Assembly: GCF_008017545.1 (NCBI RefSeq)
Contig: NZ_VRTZ01000001.1
Coordinates: 496,001-560,000 of the forward strand
Length of the DNA stretch: 64,000 nt
Source of the DNA: Homoserinibacter sp. GY 40078
GTDB lineage: Bacteria > Actinomycetota > Actinomycetes > Actinomycetales > Microbacteriaceae
Direction of reading: 5' to 3'
The notes under the pieces: generated by a model
The model's input: only the letters and a program-made list of their open reading frames with translations
Told to the model about the DNA's origin: nothing
Database searches by the model: none
Made by a program: the position numbers and the translations under genes
Shown: positions 49,334-57,698 of the stretch, piece by piece
How positions within the stretch are numbered: position 1 is the first letter of the stretch
Layout: every line of letters starts with the position of its first letter

Positions 49334-50601
49334 CGCGCACCCCGCAGCTCGGCGAGCACGTCCTGCGCGTGCTCGAGGCGGATGCGTCGGTCGGCGACGA
49401 TCCGCTCGGCGACGCGCGTGATCTCGTCGCCGAGAGCGCCGGCGGACGCCGCGATGGTGCGGGCGTGGAGCGTCATGTGTCCGCGCTGGATCCCTTCGGC
49501 GGCGAGCGCCCGCAGCGCGGCGAGGTTCTGCGCGAGTCCGACCGCGGCGATCGTGGCCGCGAGCTCCCCCGACGACGCGACGCCGAGCAGGCGCACCGCG
49601 GCCTGGGCGGCGGGGTGCGCACGGGTGGCTCCGCCCACGAGACCCACGGCGAGGGGCAGTTCGAGGGTTCCGACGAGGTGGCCATCAGCGCCGACCTCGT
49701 AGTGCGACAGCGCCGTGTACCCGCCCCCGCGCGCAGCGTGGGAGTGGGCGCCGGATTCGACGGCACGGGTGTCGTTCCCGGTGGCGAGCACGACCGCGGT
49801 GACCCCGTTCATGATGCCCTTGTTGTGGGTGGCCGCGCGGTACGGGTCAGCTTCGGCGAAGGCGCTCGCGTGCACGATGTCGCGCACGACATCCGGCCCG
49901 CCGAGCAGCTCGGCGTCGAAGACCGCGCGCGCACGGACGAGACGCTGATCGGCCTTGTTACTGAGGATGCGCAGGAGCGAACGCCCGCCGGCCAGCTCTG
50001 CGATGCGGGGGGCGAGGGCCTCGGCCATCGTGTTCACGGCGTTCGCACCCATCGCGTCGCGGACGTCCACGTGCAGATGTGCGACGACGTGCACGCCCGT
50101 GCGGGTCGAGAGGGTTCTCACGACCAGATCGCGGGCGCCTCCGCCGAGACCGGCGAGCACCGGGTCCTGCGCATCCGCGAATGCCAGGAGCTCGTCGCGC
50201 GCCTCCAGCAGGCGCAGTCGCGCCCCCTCGGGGTCGACCGCGTCGACCACCTGGATCTGCGCGATCATGATGCTGCCCGTGCTGGAGGTGCGGAATCCGC
50301 CGTGCTGGCGGGTCATGCGGGCGGCGTTCGACGCGGCCGCCACGACGCTCGGCTCCTCGGTGGCCATCGGCACGAGGCGATCCACGCCGTCGATGGTGAA
50401 GTTGGTGGCGACCCCCACCGGGATGCCGATGATCCCGATGACGTTCTCGATGAGGTGGTCTGCCGCCTCGACACCCAGGCCGTGCTCGGGATCGAGGGCG
50501 TCGAGCGAGGCCTCGTCGAGCTCCGCCGCACGCGTCACGACCGAACGGCGCTCGCTCGGATCGAGGTCGCGCAGTCCCGACAGGCGGCTGGTGATCGGCA
50601 C
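49330..50601 (-). CDS. mvaA: HMG-CoA reductase, class II (degradative)
   Basis: This 423-residue class II enzyme interconverts mevalonate and HMG-CoA. It contains ENVIGIIGIPVGVATNFTIDG and PMATEEPSVVAAASNAA. The residues matching the P. mevalonii catalytic set are present: a glutamate at ~83, K261 (THNKGIMNG), D277 (GNDTRA) and H375 (RGHMTLHAR). DAMGANAVNT is the cofactor-binding region. Adjacency to HMG-CoA lyase indicates oxidation of mevalonate with NAD+ (catabolism) and not isoprenoid synthesis. The GTG has GGAG upstream; the frame extends further but without conservation. Confidence 0.95.
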   Translation of the reverse strand: MPITSRLSGLRDLDPSERRSVVTRAAELDEASLDALDPEHGLGVEAADHLIENVIGIIGIPVGVATNFTIDGVDRLVPMATEEPSVVAAASNAARMTRQHGGFRTSSTGSIMIAQIQVVDAVDPEGARLRLLEARDELLAFADAQDPVLAGLGGGARDLVVRTLSTRTGVHVVAHLHVDVRDAMGANAVNTMAEALAPRIAELAGGRSLLRILSNKADQRLVRARAVFDAELLGGPDVVRDIVHASAFAEADPYRAATHNKGIMNGVTAVVLATGNDTRAVESGAHSHAARGGGYTALSHYEVGADGHLVGTLELPLAVGLVGGATRAHPAAQAAVRLLGVASSGELAATIAAVGLAQNLAALRALAAEGIQRGHMTLHARTIAASAGALGDEITRVAERIVADRRIRLEHAQDVLAELRGAR

Positions 50602-50665
50602 AGGTGCTCCTTCGGGATCGCGAGCCGGTCGAGCCGCGCGCCTCGCGGTCGACCTCCTCGACTTC

Positions 50666-50671
50666 ACCCTA
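50666..50671 (-). promoter_or_regulatory. -10 box of the mevalonate/HMG operon (TAGGGT)
   Basis: On the minus strand TAGGGT predicts a start near 50659 and a 5' leader of about 58 nt. The -35 position (TACGCG) is poor, which fits an activator-dependent promoter. Confidence 0.45.
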
Positions 50672-50698
50672 GGAACGGGCTGAGCGACCGCGTATGGG

Positions 50699-50708
50699 GG
50701 GTCGACCC
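50699..50708. promoter_or_regulatory. Palindrome GGGTCGACCC, possible PucR-type operator
   Basis: This perfect 10-bp palindrome is centred about 44 bp upstream of the predicted mvaA start, where activators commonly bind. CCCATGCGTGGG, with 4-bp complementary arms, overlaps its edge. The link to the upstream regulator is inferred. Confidence 0.4.
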
Positions 50709-50734
50709 ATGCGTGGGCGAATGCCGTGTGCGAA

Positions 50735-52540
50735 TCAACCGCCGTGCAGTCTCTCGCTCAGCTCATCCAGCCGAGTCGCGAGACCGATGCGGAAGAGCTG
50801 CTCGTCGTCGCGCCACCGTTCACCGAGCACGGCGTCGAGCCGAGCGAGCCGCTGGAGGATGGTGTTGGTGTGGAAATTGAGGGCACGGGCGGTGCGGGTG
50901 GGGCTCGCGTTGTTGCGCACGAACGCCCGCAGAGTGCCGAGCAGATCGGTGCCGCGGGTCTCGTCGTAGCGCCGAACGGCGCCGATCGTCGCATCGAGGA
51001 AGGTCGCGAGCGAGCGTTCGTCGGCGTCCAGCACTGCTGAATAGGGCAGGTAGTCGTCGGTGCGCGCGGTGACCCCGTCGGTGCCGAGCGCCGCGAGCAG
51101 CCGTGCGGTGCGGAGCGCCTGCGACGCGGCGGCCGGCAGCGCACCGGGGGAGCGCGGAGGCACCACCGCGAGCACGGGGTGCCGGACGGCGCGAGCGAGG
51201 CGGGCTCGCAGCTGCTCGACATCCGGAGAGAACGCCTGCCCGTCGTAGCAGGCGACCACGAATCCGCGGTACTCACCGACGAGCGCGCGCTGATCGAGCG
51301 ACAGGGCGAGGGTGCGCGCGGCGTTCGCACGGTGCTCCCCGGGGACCACGAAGAGCAGGAGCGCGTCGAGGCGATCGAGGTCGACGCCGAGGCGACGCAC
51401 CCGGCGCTCGACATCGGCGCGGCGCTCGGGCACGGCGTCGAGAAGGTCGGCCACGAGTTCGCTCTGGGTGCGATGCTCGGCACCGGCGACCGCCTCCTGC
51501 TGAAGCGCGAGCAGCGCTCCGACCTGGGCGGCACGCTCGACCGTGCGGCGGTCCACCGCGCCGAGCTCGAAGTCCCCCTCGCCGAGCAGCATGGTCCCGA
51601 AGTACTGGGGGCCCGCCATGAGGGCCGCGACACCGTGCACGCCGGAGGCACCCGAGACCACCACGCAGTGTGCGGATGCGCGACTCTCGTCGATCGCGGC
51701 GAGGGTCGACGGAGCGAGCTCGACCATGCCCTCGGGCAACGGCAGGCCCGCCGCCGCGATGAGCCGCCCGCTCGCGTCGACGATCGCGACCGTGCGGCCG
51801 AGCGCGGTGGAGAGCGTCTCTGCGACGGGCGAGAACCCGCCGCCCGCGAGGACGGCGTGCACGAGCTCCTGGTGGACCGTGTTGGCGCGGTCACGCTCGG
51901 TGAGGTGCCCCGTGAGGTCGTCGAGCGCCTGCCGGGTCTCGTCCTCCGACCGCCGCAGGTCGCGGAGGGTCCGCGCCGTCTGCAGCACGATCGAGGCGTG
52001 GTCGGCGAGCGCCTGGAACAGGGCGATCTCCTCTGGGCTGAAGTCGTGCTCCTCTCGGTCGGCGACGAACAGCACGCCGAGCACCTCGTCCTCGGTCAGC
52101 ATGGGCACCCCGAGGATCGAGACGAGGCCCTCGGCCGAGACGGCGTCGTCGATGCCCGCCTCGTGCCGGTCGCTCGGGTACTCGGCGTAGCGCGTGACCC
52201 ATTGGGCGGCGCGGCTCTCGACGACGGCGCTCGCGAGGCCCGCGCCGGCGGGGACCCGCAGCTGCTGGAATGCGGCGCTCACCGATCCGGCCGTCTCGCG
52301 CACCCGCAGCTCGCGGGATGCGGGATCGAATTCCGAGAGATACGTGACGTCGGCGCCCATCATCTCGTGGGCGCGCTGGACGAGCCGGGCGAGCACCGCG
52401 TCCGAGTCGCGCAGCTCGGCGAGCTCGCGCGCACTCGCGAAGAGGGCGCTCAGCTCGTGCTCGCGCCGACGCAGCCGGGTGTTCTCGCGGCGCAGGCGAT
52501 CCACCTCGTCGGCGAGCCGGGCGGCGTCGTCCTGGGTCAT
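50735..52540 (-). CDS. GAF/PucR-type transcriptional regulator
   Basis: This 601-residue regulator has a short N-terminal coiled coil (ARLADEVDRLRRENTRLRRRE) and a GAF domain (~30-190; VTYLSEFDPASRELRVRETAG, LGVPMLTEDEVLGVLFVADREEHDF). A middle PucR-like region follows, and a C-terminal PucR helix-turn-helix (LLGTLRAFVRNNASPTRTARALNFHTNTILQRL). The GAF domain presumably senses a small metabolite. It lies between the HMG/mevalonate operon, 133 bp downstream on the same strand, and a divergent amidohydrolase gene (140-bp gap). It may activate one or both. Confidence 0.88.
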   Translation of the reverse strand: MTQDDAARLADEVDRLRRENTRLRRREHELSALFASARELAELRDSDAVLARLVQRAHEMMGADVTYLSEFDPASRELRVRETAGSVSAAFQQLRVPAGAGLASAVVESRAAQWVTRYAEYPSDRHEAGIDDAVSAEGLVSILGVPMLTEDEVLGVLFVADREEHDFSPEEIALFQALADHASIVLQTARTLRDLRRSEDETRQALDDLTGHLTERDRANTVHQELVHAVLAGGGFSPVAETLSTALGRTVAIVDASGRLIAAAGLPLPEGMVELAPSTLAAIDESRASAHCVVVSGASGVHGVAALMAGPQYFGTMLLGEGDFELGAVDRRTVERAAQVGALLALQQEAVAGAEHRTQSELVADLLDAVPERRADVERRVRRLGVDLDRLDALLLFVVPGEHRANAARTLALSLDQRALVGEYRGFVVACYDGQAFSPDVEQLRARLARAVRHPVLAVVPPRSPGALPAAASQALRTARLLAALGTDGVTARTDDYLPYSAVLDADERSLATFLDATIGAVRRYDETRGTDLLGTLRAFVRNNASPTRTARALNFHTNTILQRLARLDAVLGERWRDDEQLFRIGLATRLDELSERLHGG

Positions 52541-52610
52541 CGGGGTCCTCCGTCGTGCACGGGCCCTTCCAGTCTCGTGCGGCAGCCGTCGCGACGGGAG
52601 GGCGGAACTC

Positions 52611-52654
52611 ACATGAGTATGCCCTGGGGGTGGCTGAACATCACATACGGATGT
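52611..52654. promoter_or_regulatory. Imperfect inverted repeat between regulator and amidohydrolase genes
   Basis: ACATGAGTATG (52611-52621) and CATACGGATGT (52644-52654) are complementary at 9 of 11 positions with a 22-bp spacer. They lie directly upstream of the amidohydrolase -10 box. A regulator site is likely; which protein binds is unknown. Confidence 0.45.
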
Positions 52655-52668
52655 CGCCCCATGGCTCG

Positions 52669-52674
52669 TATCGT
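52669..52674 (+). promoter_or_regulatory. -10 box of the first amidohydrolase gene (TATCGT)
   Basis: TATCGT lies 6 nt before the GTG at 52681, giving a leaderless transcript and deciding that start. Confidence 0.5.
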
Positions 52675-52680
52675 GACAGG

Positions 52681-54186
52681 GTGACGACCCCTGCGACCGT
52701 GCCCGATCTCGTGCTGCGCGGGGCACGCCTCCCCCGCCTCGACGGCGAGTGCGACGTACTGCTGCGCGGCGGCGAGATCGCCGAGATCGCGCCGCGGGGC
52801 CGGATCGCCGAGGGCGGGGCACGCTCCGTGGAGCTCGGCGGGCGCCTGCTGCTCCCGGGGCTGTGGGATGAGCACGTGCACTTCACCCAGCACGTCATCC
52901 GGCGTCGGCGGCTCGACCTTGCCGACACGACGAGCCCCGCCGAGGTGCTCGACCGGCTGCGCGCCGAACTGGCACGGCGCACCGACCTCGACGCGGGCGA
53001 GCTGATCATGGGCTACGGATTCCGCGACGGCCTGTGGACCGAGTCTCCGACCCTCGCAGCCATCGACGACGTCTCGCGGACGGTCCCGGTGGCCCTCGTG
53101 AGCGCCGACCTGCACTGCGCCTGGGTGAACACCCCGGCAGCACGGCTTCTGGAGCTCGAACCCGATGCGAGCGGCGTGGTGCGCGAGGGACCGTGGATCG
53201 CAGCCTCCGCACGACTCGAGGCCGCGAACGCAGTGCCGATCTCGGCATACCGCGACGCGGCCGAGGCGGCCGCCCGACGTGGGGTCGTGGGGATCGTCGA
53301 CTACGAATACGCCGACAACGTGGCCGAGTGGCGGGAGCGCGTTCGGGAGGGCGTCGATCAGCTGCGCGTCGATGTGGCCGTCTGGCCCGATCGTCTCGAT
53401 GAGGCCCTCGCCGCTGGCCACCGCACGGGCGATCTGCTCGAGCCCTCCGGGCTCATCCGCATGGGGCGGCTCAAGGTCGTCGTCGATGGATCGCTCAACA
53501 CCCGCACCGCGTGGTGCTGGGATCCGTACCCGGGAGCCGAGCCGACCGCGGACGACGCGTACGGCGTCGTCAGCACTTCGGCGGCGGAGCTGCGCCGCCT
53601 GCTGGCCCACGCCCGCGGCGGAGAGATCGGCGCGGCGGTCCACGCGATCGGCGACCACGCCACGACGGAGGTGCTCGACGCCTTCGAAGAGCTCGGCATG
53701 AGCGGGATCGTCGAGCACGCCCAGCTCATCTCGGACCGCGACCTCCCGCGGTTCGCGCGCCTCGGGCTGGTTGCGAGCGTGCAGCCGGAGCACGCGATGG
53801 ACGACCGCGACGTCGCGGAGCACCACTGGCTCGGGCGCACGGGTCGCGCCTTCGCATTCGGGTCGCTGCATGCCGCGGGGGCGGAGCTGCGCCTCGGGTC
53901 GGACGCTCCGGTGGCCCCACTCGATCCGTGGATCTCGATGTCGGCCGCCATCTCGCGCAGCCGCGGCGACCGCGACGCGTGGCATCCGGAGCAGCGCCTC
54001 CCCTTCGAGGTCGCGTTCGCGGCGTCGACCCGCGGCCGCACGACGGTAGCCGTGGGGGATCCGGCCGACCTCGTGGTGGTCGAGAGCGACCCGGCGACAC
54101 TCCCGCGCGACGCCCTGCGCGAGCTGCCGGTCGCGGCGACGCTCGTCGGCGGGCGAGCCACCTGGTCGGGCACGCTGCTCGACTAG
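52681..54186 (+). CDS. Amidohydrolase-3 family hydrolase
   Basis: This 501-residue metal-dependent hydrolase belongs to the amidohydrolase 3 (YtcJ/NfdA) group. The first metal site is in LLLPGLWDEHVHFTQHV (HxH), further histidines lie in AAVHAIGDHATTEVLDAF and IVEHAQLI, and the aspartate in RLGSDAPVAP. Such enzymes cleave N-formyl or N-acyl compounds; the real substrate is unknown. It converges, with 7 bp between stops, with a second enzyme of the same family, and diverges from the PucR regulator gene. Confidence 0.85.
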   Translation: MTTPATVPDLVLRGARLPRLDGECDVLLRGGEIAEIAPRGRIAEGGARSVELGGRLLLPGLWDEHVHFTQHVIRRRRLDLADTTSPAEVLDRLRAELARRTDLDAGELIMGYGFRDGLWTESPTLAAIDDVSRTVPVALVSADLHCAWVNTPAARLLELEPDASGVVREGPWIAASARLEAANAVPISAYRDAAEAAARRGVVGIVDYEYADNVAEWRERVREGVDQLRVDVAVWPDRLDEALAAGHRTGDLLEPSGLIRMGRLKVVVDGSLNTRTAWCWDPYPGAEPTADDAYGVVSTSAAELRRLLAHARGGEIGAAVHAIGDHATTEVLDAFEELGMSGIVEHAQLISDRDLPRFARLGLVASVQPEHAMDDRDVAEHHWLGRTGRAFAFGSLHAAGAELRLGSDAPVAPLDPWISMSAAISRSRGDRDAWHPEQRLPFEVAFAASTRGRTTVAVGDPADLVVVESDPATLPRDALRELPVAATLVGGRATWSGTLLD

Positions 54187-54193
54187 CCGCGGA

Positions 54194-55771
54194 TCAGCGA
54201 GCCGCCGCCCACACCTTCTCGCCGGCGAGCCAGGTCTCGGCGACGCGCACCCGTGCGATCTCGTCCGCGGGAACCGTGAGGACGTCCGCGTCCAGCACCA
54301 CGAAGTCCGCCGCTGCGCCCGCAGCGATGGTCGCGGGGGTGCCGACGGGTGCAAGTCGTGCCGCCCGCGAGGTGTACAGCGTGAGGGCCTCGTCCACCGT
54401 GATGGCCGACGGCGCCCCCACGTCCGTGCCATCGGCGGCGCGACGATCGACCGCGGCCTGCACCGAGAGGAAGACGTCGTCGGCGTCGCTCCACGCCGTC
54501 GCGGGACGGTCGGAGGAGAGCGCGAGCGGCAGGGGCGTGTCGGCGAGCGCCCGCAACGGGTACGCCCGGCCGTCGGAGACATCGGGGAGGTTCAGCTTGT
54601 AGGCCTCGTACTCCGCGAACAGGAACACGGTGTGGGTCGCGATGCCGAAGCGCATCCGGCCGCCGACGATGCGGGAGAGCAGCTCGTCGGGCACGAGGGT
54701 CACATGCTCGAGGCGGATCGACGGCACGTCATCGAGCCAGGGCTCCTGGTCGCCGAAGAGCTCGATCACCCTTTCGAGCGCCTGGTCGCCCATCGCGTGC
54801 ACCGCGAGCTGCACGCCGTTGCGGCGAGCCCACTCTCCCGCGGCGAGCGCGCTCTCGTCGGAGATCATCTGGATGCCGCAGCCGTCCGAATCCGGGTACG
54901 GTTCGCGCACCCACGCCGTGCGGTTCGAGAACGCGCCGTCCATGAGGATCTTGACCCCCGCGATCCGGATGCGTCCGGTTCGGGCGTCGTCGTCGAGCGT
55001 CTCCGGCAGCGCCTCGGGGTCCCAGCCGGGGTAGAGCGCGACGCGAGGCCGGAATCCGGCGACGGCCGCGTCGCGGAACACGGCGAGCGGCTCGCGGATC
55101 ACGCTCGACAGCAGGTCGCAGACACCCACGATCCCGTGCGAGAGGTAGTGCTCATCGAGCCCCACGACCCGGCGCACAAGCTCGCCGTGATCGGGCTCAG
55201 GCCTGCAGTCGGCGACCGCCGCGACCGCCGCGAGCTCGGTCAGCACGCCCGTGGGATGGCCGTCGGCGTCGCGCTCGAACCGCGCCCCCTCGGGGTCGGG
55301 CGTCTCGCGATCGATGCCGGCGATCTCCAGCGCGCGGGTGTTGCAGGCGGCGGAGTGCCCGTCGCAGCGCCAGACGAGCACGGGACGGTCGGCCGACACC
55401 TCGTCGAGGTCGGCGGCCGTGGGTGCGCGCCCCTCAGGGAAGCGGGAGTCGTCGTATCCGCGTCCCACGATCCATGCGTCGTCGGGGCGTTCCGCGCCGT
55501 GGGCGCGCAGCACCTCGATCAGCCCCGCGAGCGAGGTGACCCGGGGCGGCAGGCAGTCGGCGGCATCCGCCGCCTCGGCCATGAGCGCCGGATGCGTGTG
55601 CAGGTCGAGCAGGCCCGGCAGCACGGTGCGCCCGCCGAGGTCGATCGCCGCCTCGTCCGCGGCATCCGCGGCGTCGCCCACCCACGTGATCACGCCGTCC
55701 TCCACGCGGAAGGCGGAGGCACGCGAGTCGGGCCCCGCTCCCGTGAACACGGTCGCATTGGTGAACAGCAT
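54194..55771 (-). CDS. Amidohydrolase-3 family hydrolase, last gene of the ABC importer operon
   Basis: This 525-residue amidohydrolase 3 enzyme has the metal motif LLDLHTHPALM, VLVWRCDGHSAACNTRAL, GVKILMDGAFSNRTAW, VQLAVHAMGDQALERV, IRLEHVTLV and the aspartate in LALSSDRPAT. The ATG overlaps the upstream permease stop by one base, so it is translated with the oligopeptide-type ABC importer. The importer probably brings in the amide or peptide-like substrate that this enzyme cleaves in the cytoplasm. It is similar to the convergent neighbour but clearly diverged. Confidence 0.86.
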   Translation of the reverse strand: MLFTNATVFTGAGPDSRASAFRVEDGVITWVGDAADAADEAAIDLGGRTVLPGLLDLHTHPALMAEAADAADCLPPRVTSLAGLIEVLRAHGAERPDDAWIVGRGYDDSRFPEGRAPTAADLDEVSADRPVLVWRCDGHSAACNTRALEIAGIDRETPDPEGARFERDADGHPTGVLTELAAVAAVADCRPEPDHGELVRRVVGLDEHYLSHGIVGVCDLLSSVIREPLAVFRDAAVAGFRPRVALYPGWDPEALPETLDDDARTGRIRIAGVKILMDGAFSNRTAWVREPYPDSDGCGIQMISDESALAAGEWARRNGVQLAVHAMGDQALERVIELFGDQEPWLDDVPSIRLEHVTLVPDELLSRIVGGRMRFGIATHTVFLFAEYEAYKLNLPDVSDGRAYPLRALADTPLPLALSSDRPATAWSDADDVFLSVQAAVDRRAADGTDVGAPSAITVDEALTLYTSRAARLAPVGTPATIAAGAAADFVVLDADVLTVPADEIARVRVAETWLAGEKVWAAAR

Positions 55772-56763
55772 CAGCCCATCCTCACTCGGGGGTCCAGCAG
55801 GCCATAGACGAGGTCGATCACGAGGTTCAGTGTGACCACGAGGAACGCGGCGAACATCGTGAGACCGACGATCAATTGGATGTCGACCGCTCCGACCGCC
55901 TCGATCAGCAACGATCCCATCCCGGGGATCGCGAACACCCGCTCGGTGATGACCGCGCCGCCGAGCAGCACGCCCAGGTCGAGACCGAAGACGGTCACGA
56001 CCGGCAGGAGCGCCGTGCGGAGGCCGTGCCGCGCGATGACCCGCCCCTCGGAGAGACCCTTCGCCCGGGCCGTGCGGATGTAGTCGAGGCTCATCACCTC
56101 GAGCATCTCGCTGCGGGTCAGCCGGGCGTAGACCGCCGCCGACACGATCGCGACCGCGACCCACGGCAGGATCAGGTGGCTGAACCACTCGATCGGCGAG
56201 TCCTCGAAGGGCACGTACCCGGACGTCGGCAGCCAGCGCAGGGTGAACCCGATGATCAGGATCACGAGGATGCCGGCGAGGTAGACCGGCGTCGAGATCC
56301 CCGCGATCGAGAAGACCATGATGCCCCGGTCGATCACCGAGTTGCGGCGGAGCGAGGCGATGAGGCCGCCCAGCACGCCGGTCACGAGGAACAGAATCGC
56401 CGCGCCGAGGGCGATCGACGCCGTCGCCGGGAAGCGCTCGGCGATCAGGTCGGTGACGCTCGCGTTGCGCAAGAAGGAATAGCCGAAGCACGGGGCGTCG
56501 CATTCGACCGTGACGGTCGAGCCGAAGGTGCGCCCGAAGAGGATCCCCTTGAGGAACTCGACCAGCTGCACGAACCACGGCTGATCGACGCCCATGTACT
56601 CGCGGACCTTCTCGAGGTTCGCGTCGGTGCACGGGCGACCGCAGGCGAGGCGTGCGGGGTCGGACGGCAGCAGGTAGAACAGCGCGAACGTGACGACCGC
56701 GATGATGAGCAGCACGATCACGATGCCGAGCAGGCGGAACGAGAGGTAGCGCAGGAAGTTCAT
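55771..56763 (-). CDS. Oligopeptide-type ABC permease (DppB/OppB)
   Basis: This 330-residue permease has six predicted membrane helices and the EAA loop EVMSLDYIRTARAKGLSEGRVIARHGLRTALLPV. The N-terminus LRYLSFRLLGIVIVLLIIAVVTFAL and the segment RVFAIPGMGSLLIEAV are typical of DppB/OppB. The extracytoplasmic loop contains four cysteines (ACGRPC, ECDAPC), which may form disulfides. It overlaps the second permease gene by 4 nt. Confidence 0.93.
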   Translation of the reverse strand: MNFLRYLSFRLLGIVIVLLIIAVVTFALFYLLPSDPARLACGRPCTDANLEKVREYMGVDQPWFVQLVEFLKGILFGRTFGSTVTVECDAPCFGYSFLRNASVTDLIAERFPATASIALGAAILFLVTGVLGGLIASLRRNSVIDRGIMVFSIAGISTPVYLAGILVILIIGFTLRWLPTSGYVPFEDSPIEWFSHLILPWVAVAIVSAAVYARLTRSEMLEVMSLDYIRTARAKGLSEGRVIARHGLRTALLPVVTVFGLDLGVLLGGAVITERVFAIPGMGSLLIEAVGAVDIQLIVGLTMFAAFLVVTLNLVIDLVYGLLDPRVRMG

Positions 56764-57698
56764 CGTCGGGCCGTCCGCGGGTCGAGCGCATCGCGCAGGC
56801 TGTCGCCGAACAGGTTGAAGGCGAGGGTGATGAGGAACAGGGCCGCTCCCGGGAACACGAGGTACATGGGGCTCGTGCGCACCCAGAGCACCGCGTCGCC
56901 GATGGTGCGCCCCCAGGACGGTGTCGGCGGGGTGACCCCGACGCCCAGGAACGAGAGCGCGGCCTCCGCCGCGATCATGCCGGGGATGATGATCGAGGTG
57001 ACGACGATGATCGTCGCGCCGACGTTCGGCAGCACCTGCCCGAGCACGATCCGCCACGAGCGGGCACCCATGGCCTTCGACGCGACGACGAAGTTCCGCT
57101 CGCGCAGCGCGAGCGCCTGCCCGCGCACGATGCGCGAGATCCCGGGCCAACCGAAGAGGCCGATGACGAGCGCGATGAACGGCGGACGCGGCACGTCGGC
57201 GGGGATGATCGCCATGAGCGCGATGAGGAACACGAGCGTCGGGAAGCCGAACATCACGTCGACCCCGCGGCTGACGATGCGGTCGTACCAGCCGCCGAAG
57301 TAGCCCGACGTGATGCCGACGATCGTGCCGATGAGCACCGAGAGCACCGTGGCGGAGATGCCGATGAAGAGCGAGGTGCGCGCGCCGTAGACCACGATCG
57401 CGAACAGGTCGCGGCCCGTGAGCGGCTCGACCCCGAACCAGTGATCGGCGCCGATGCCGCCGCCCCATCCCGTGGGCTGCCCCTTCGCATCGAGCAGGTC
57501 CTGGTGATACGTGTAGGGGTCGTTGCCGGTGATGCCGGTGAGCTGGTCGGCGAAGACGGCCGCGAGCACGAAGACCACGATCGTCGTGGACGACGCCACC
57601 GCCCACGGATCGCGGGCCAGTTTGCCGAGCAGCGTGCGGAAGCCGGTCTTCCGGGTCGGCACCGCGAGATCGTCGCGGACCGCTGTCGTCGTGGTCAT
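56760..57698 (-). CDS. Oligopeptide-type ABC permease (DppC/OppC)
   Basis: This 312-residue second permease begins with a cytoplasmic tail and a first helix (WAVASSTTIVVFVLAAVFA), then HWFGVEPLTGRDLFAIVVYGARTSL and the EAA loop LRERNFVVASKAMGARSWRIVLGQVLPN. AEAALSFLGVGVTPPTPSWG is diagnostic for DppC/OppC. It overlaps the ATPase gene by 4 nt and the first permease gene by 4 nt. Confidence 0.93.
   Translation of the reverse strand: MTTTTAVRDDLAVPTRKTGFRTLLGKLARDPWAVASSTTIVVFVLAAVFADQLTGITGNDPYTYHQDLLDAKGQPTGWGGGIGADHWFGVEPLTGRDLFAIVVYGARTSLFIGISATVLSVLIGTIVGITSGYFGGWYDRIVSRGVDVMFGFPTLVFLIALMAIIPADVPRPPFIALVIGLFGWPGISRIVRGQALALRERNFVVASKAMGARSWRIVLGQVLPNVGATIIVVTSIIIPGMIAAEAALSFLGVGVTPPTPSWGRTIGDAVLWVRTSPMYLVFPGAALFLITLAFNLFGDSLRDALDPRTARR

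Noticed and set aside
50602-50667. Longer HMG-CoA reductase start upstream of 50601
   Set aside because: The extra residues are Arg/Ala-rich and not conserved, and they would cover the leader and -10 box. GGAG precedes the GTG at 50601.
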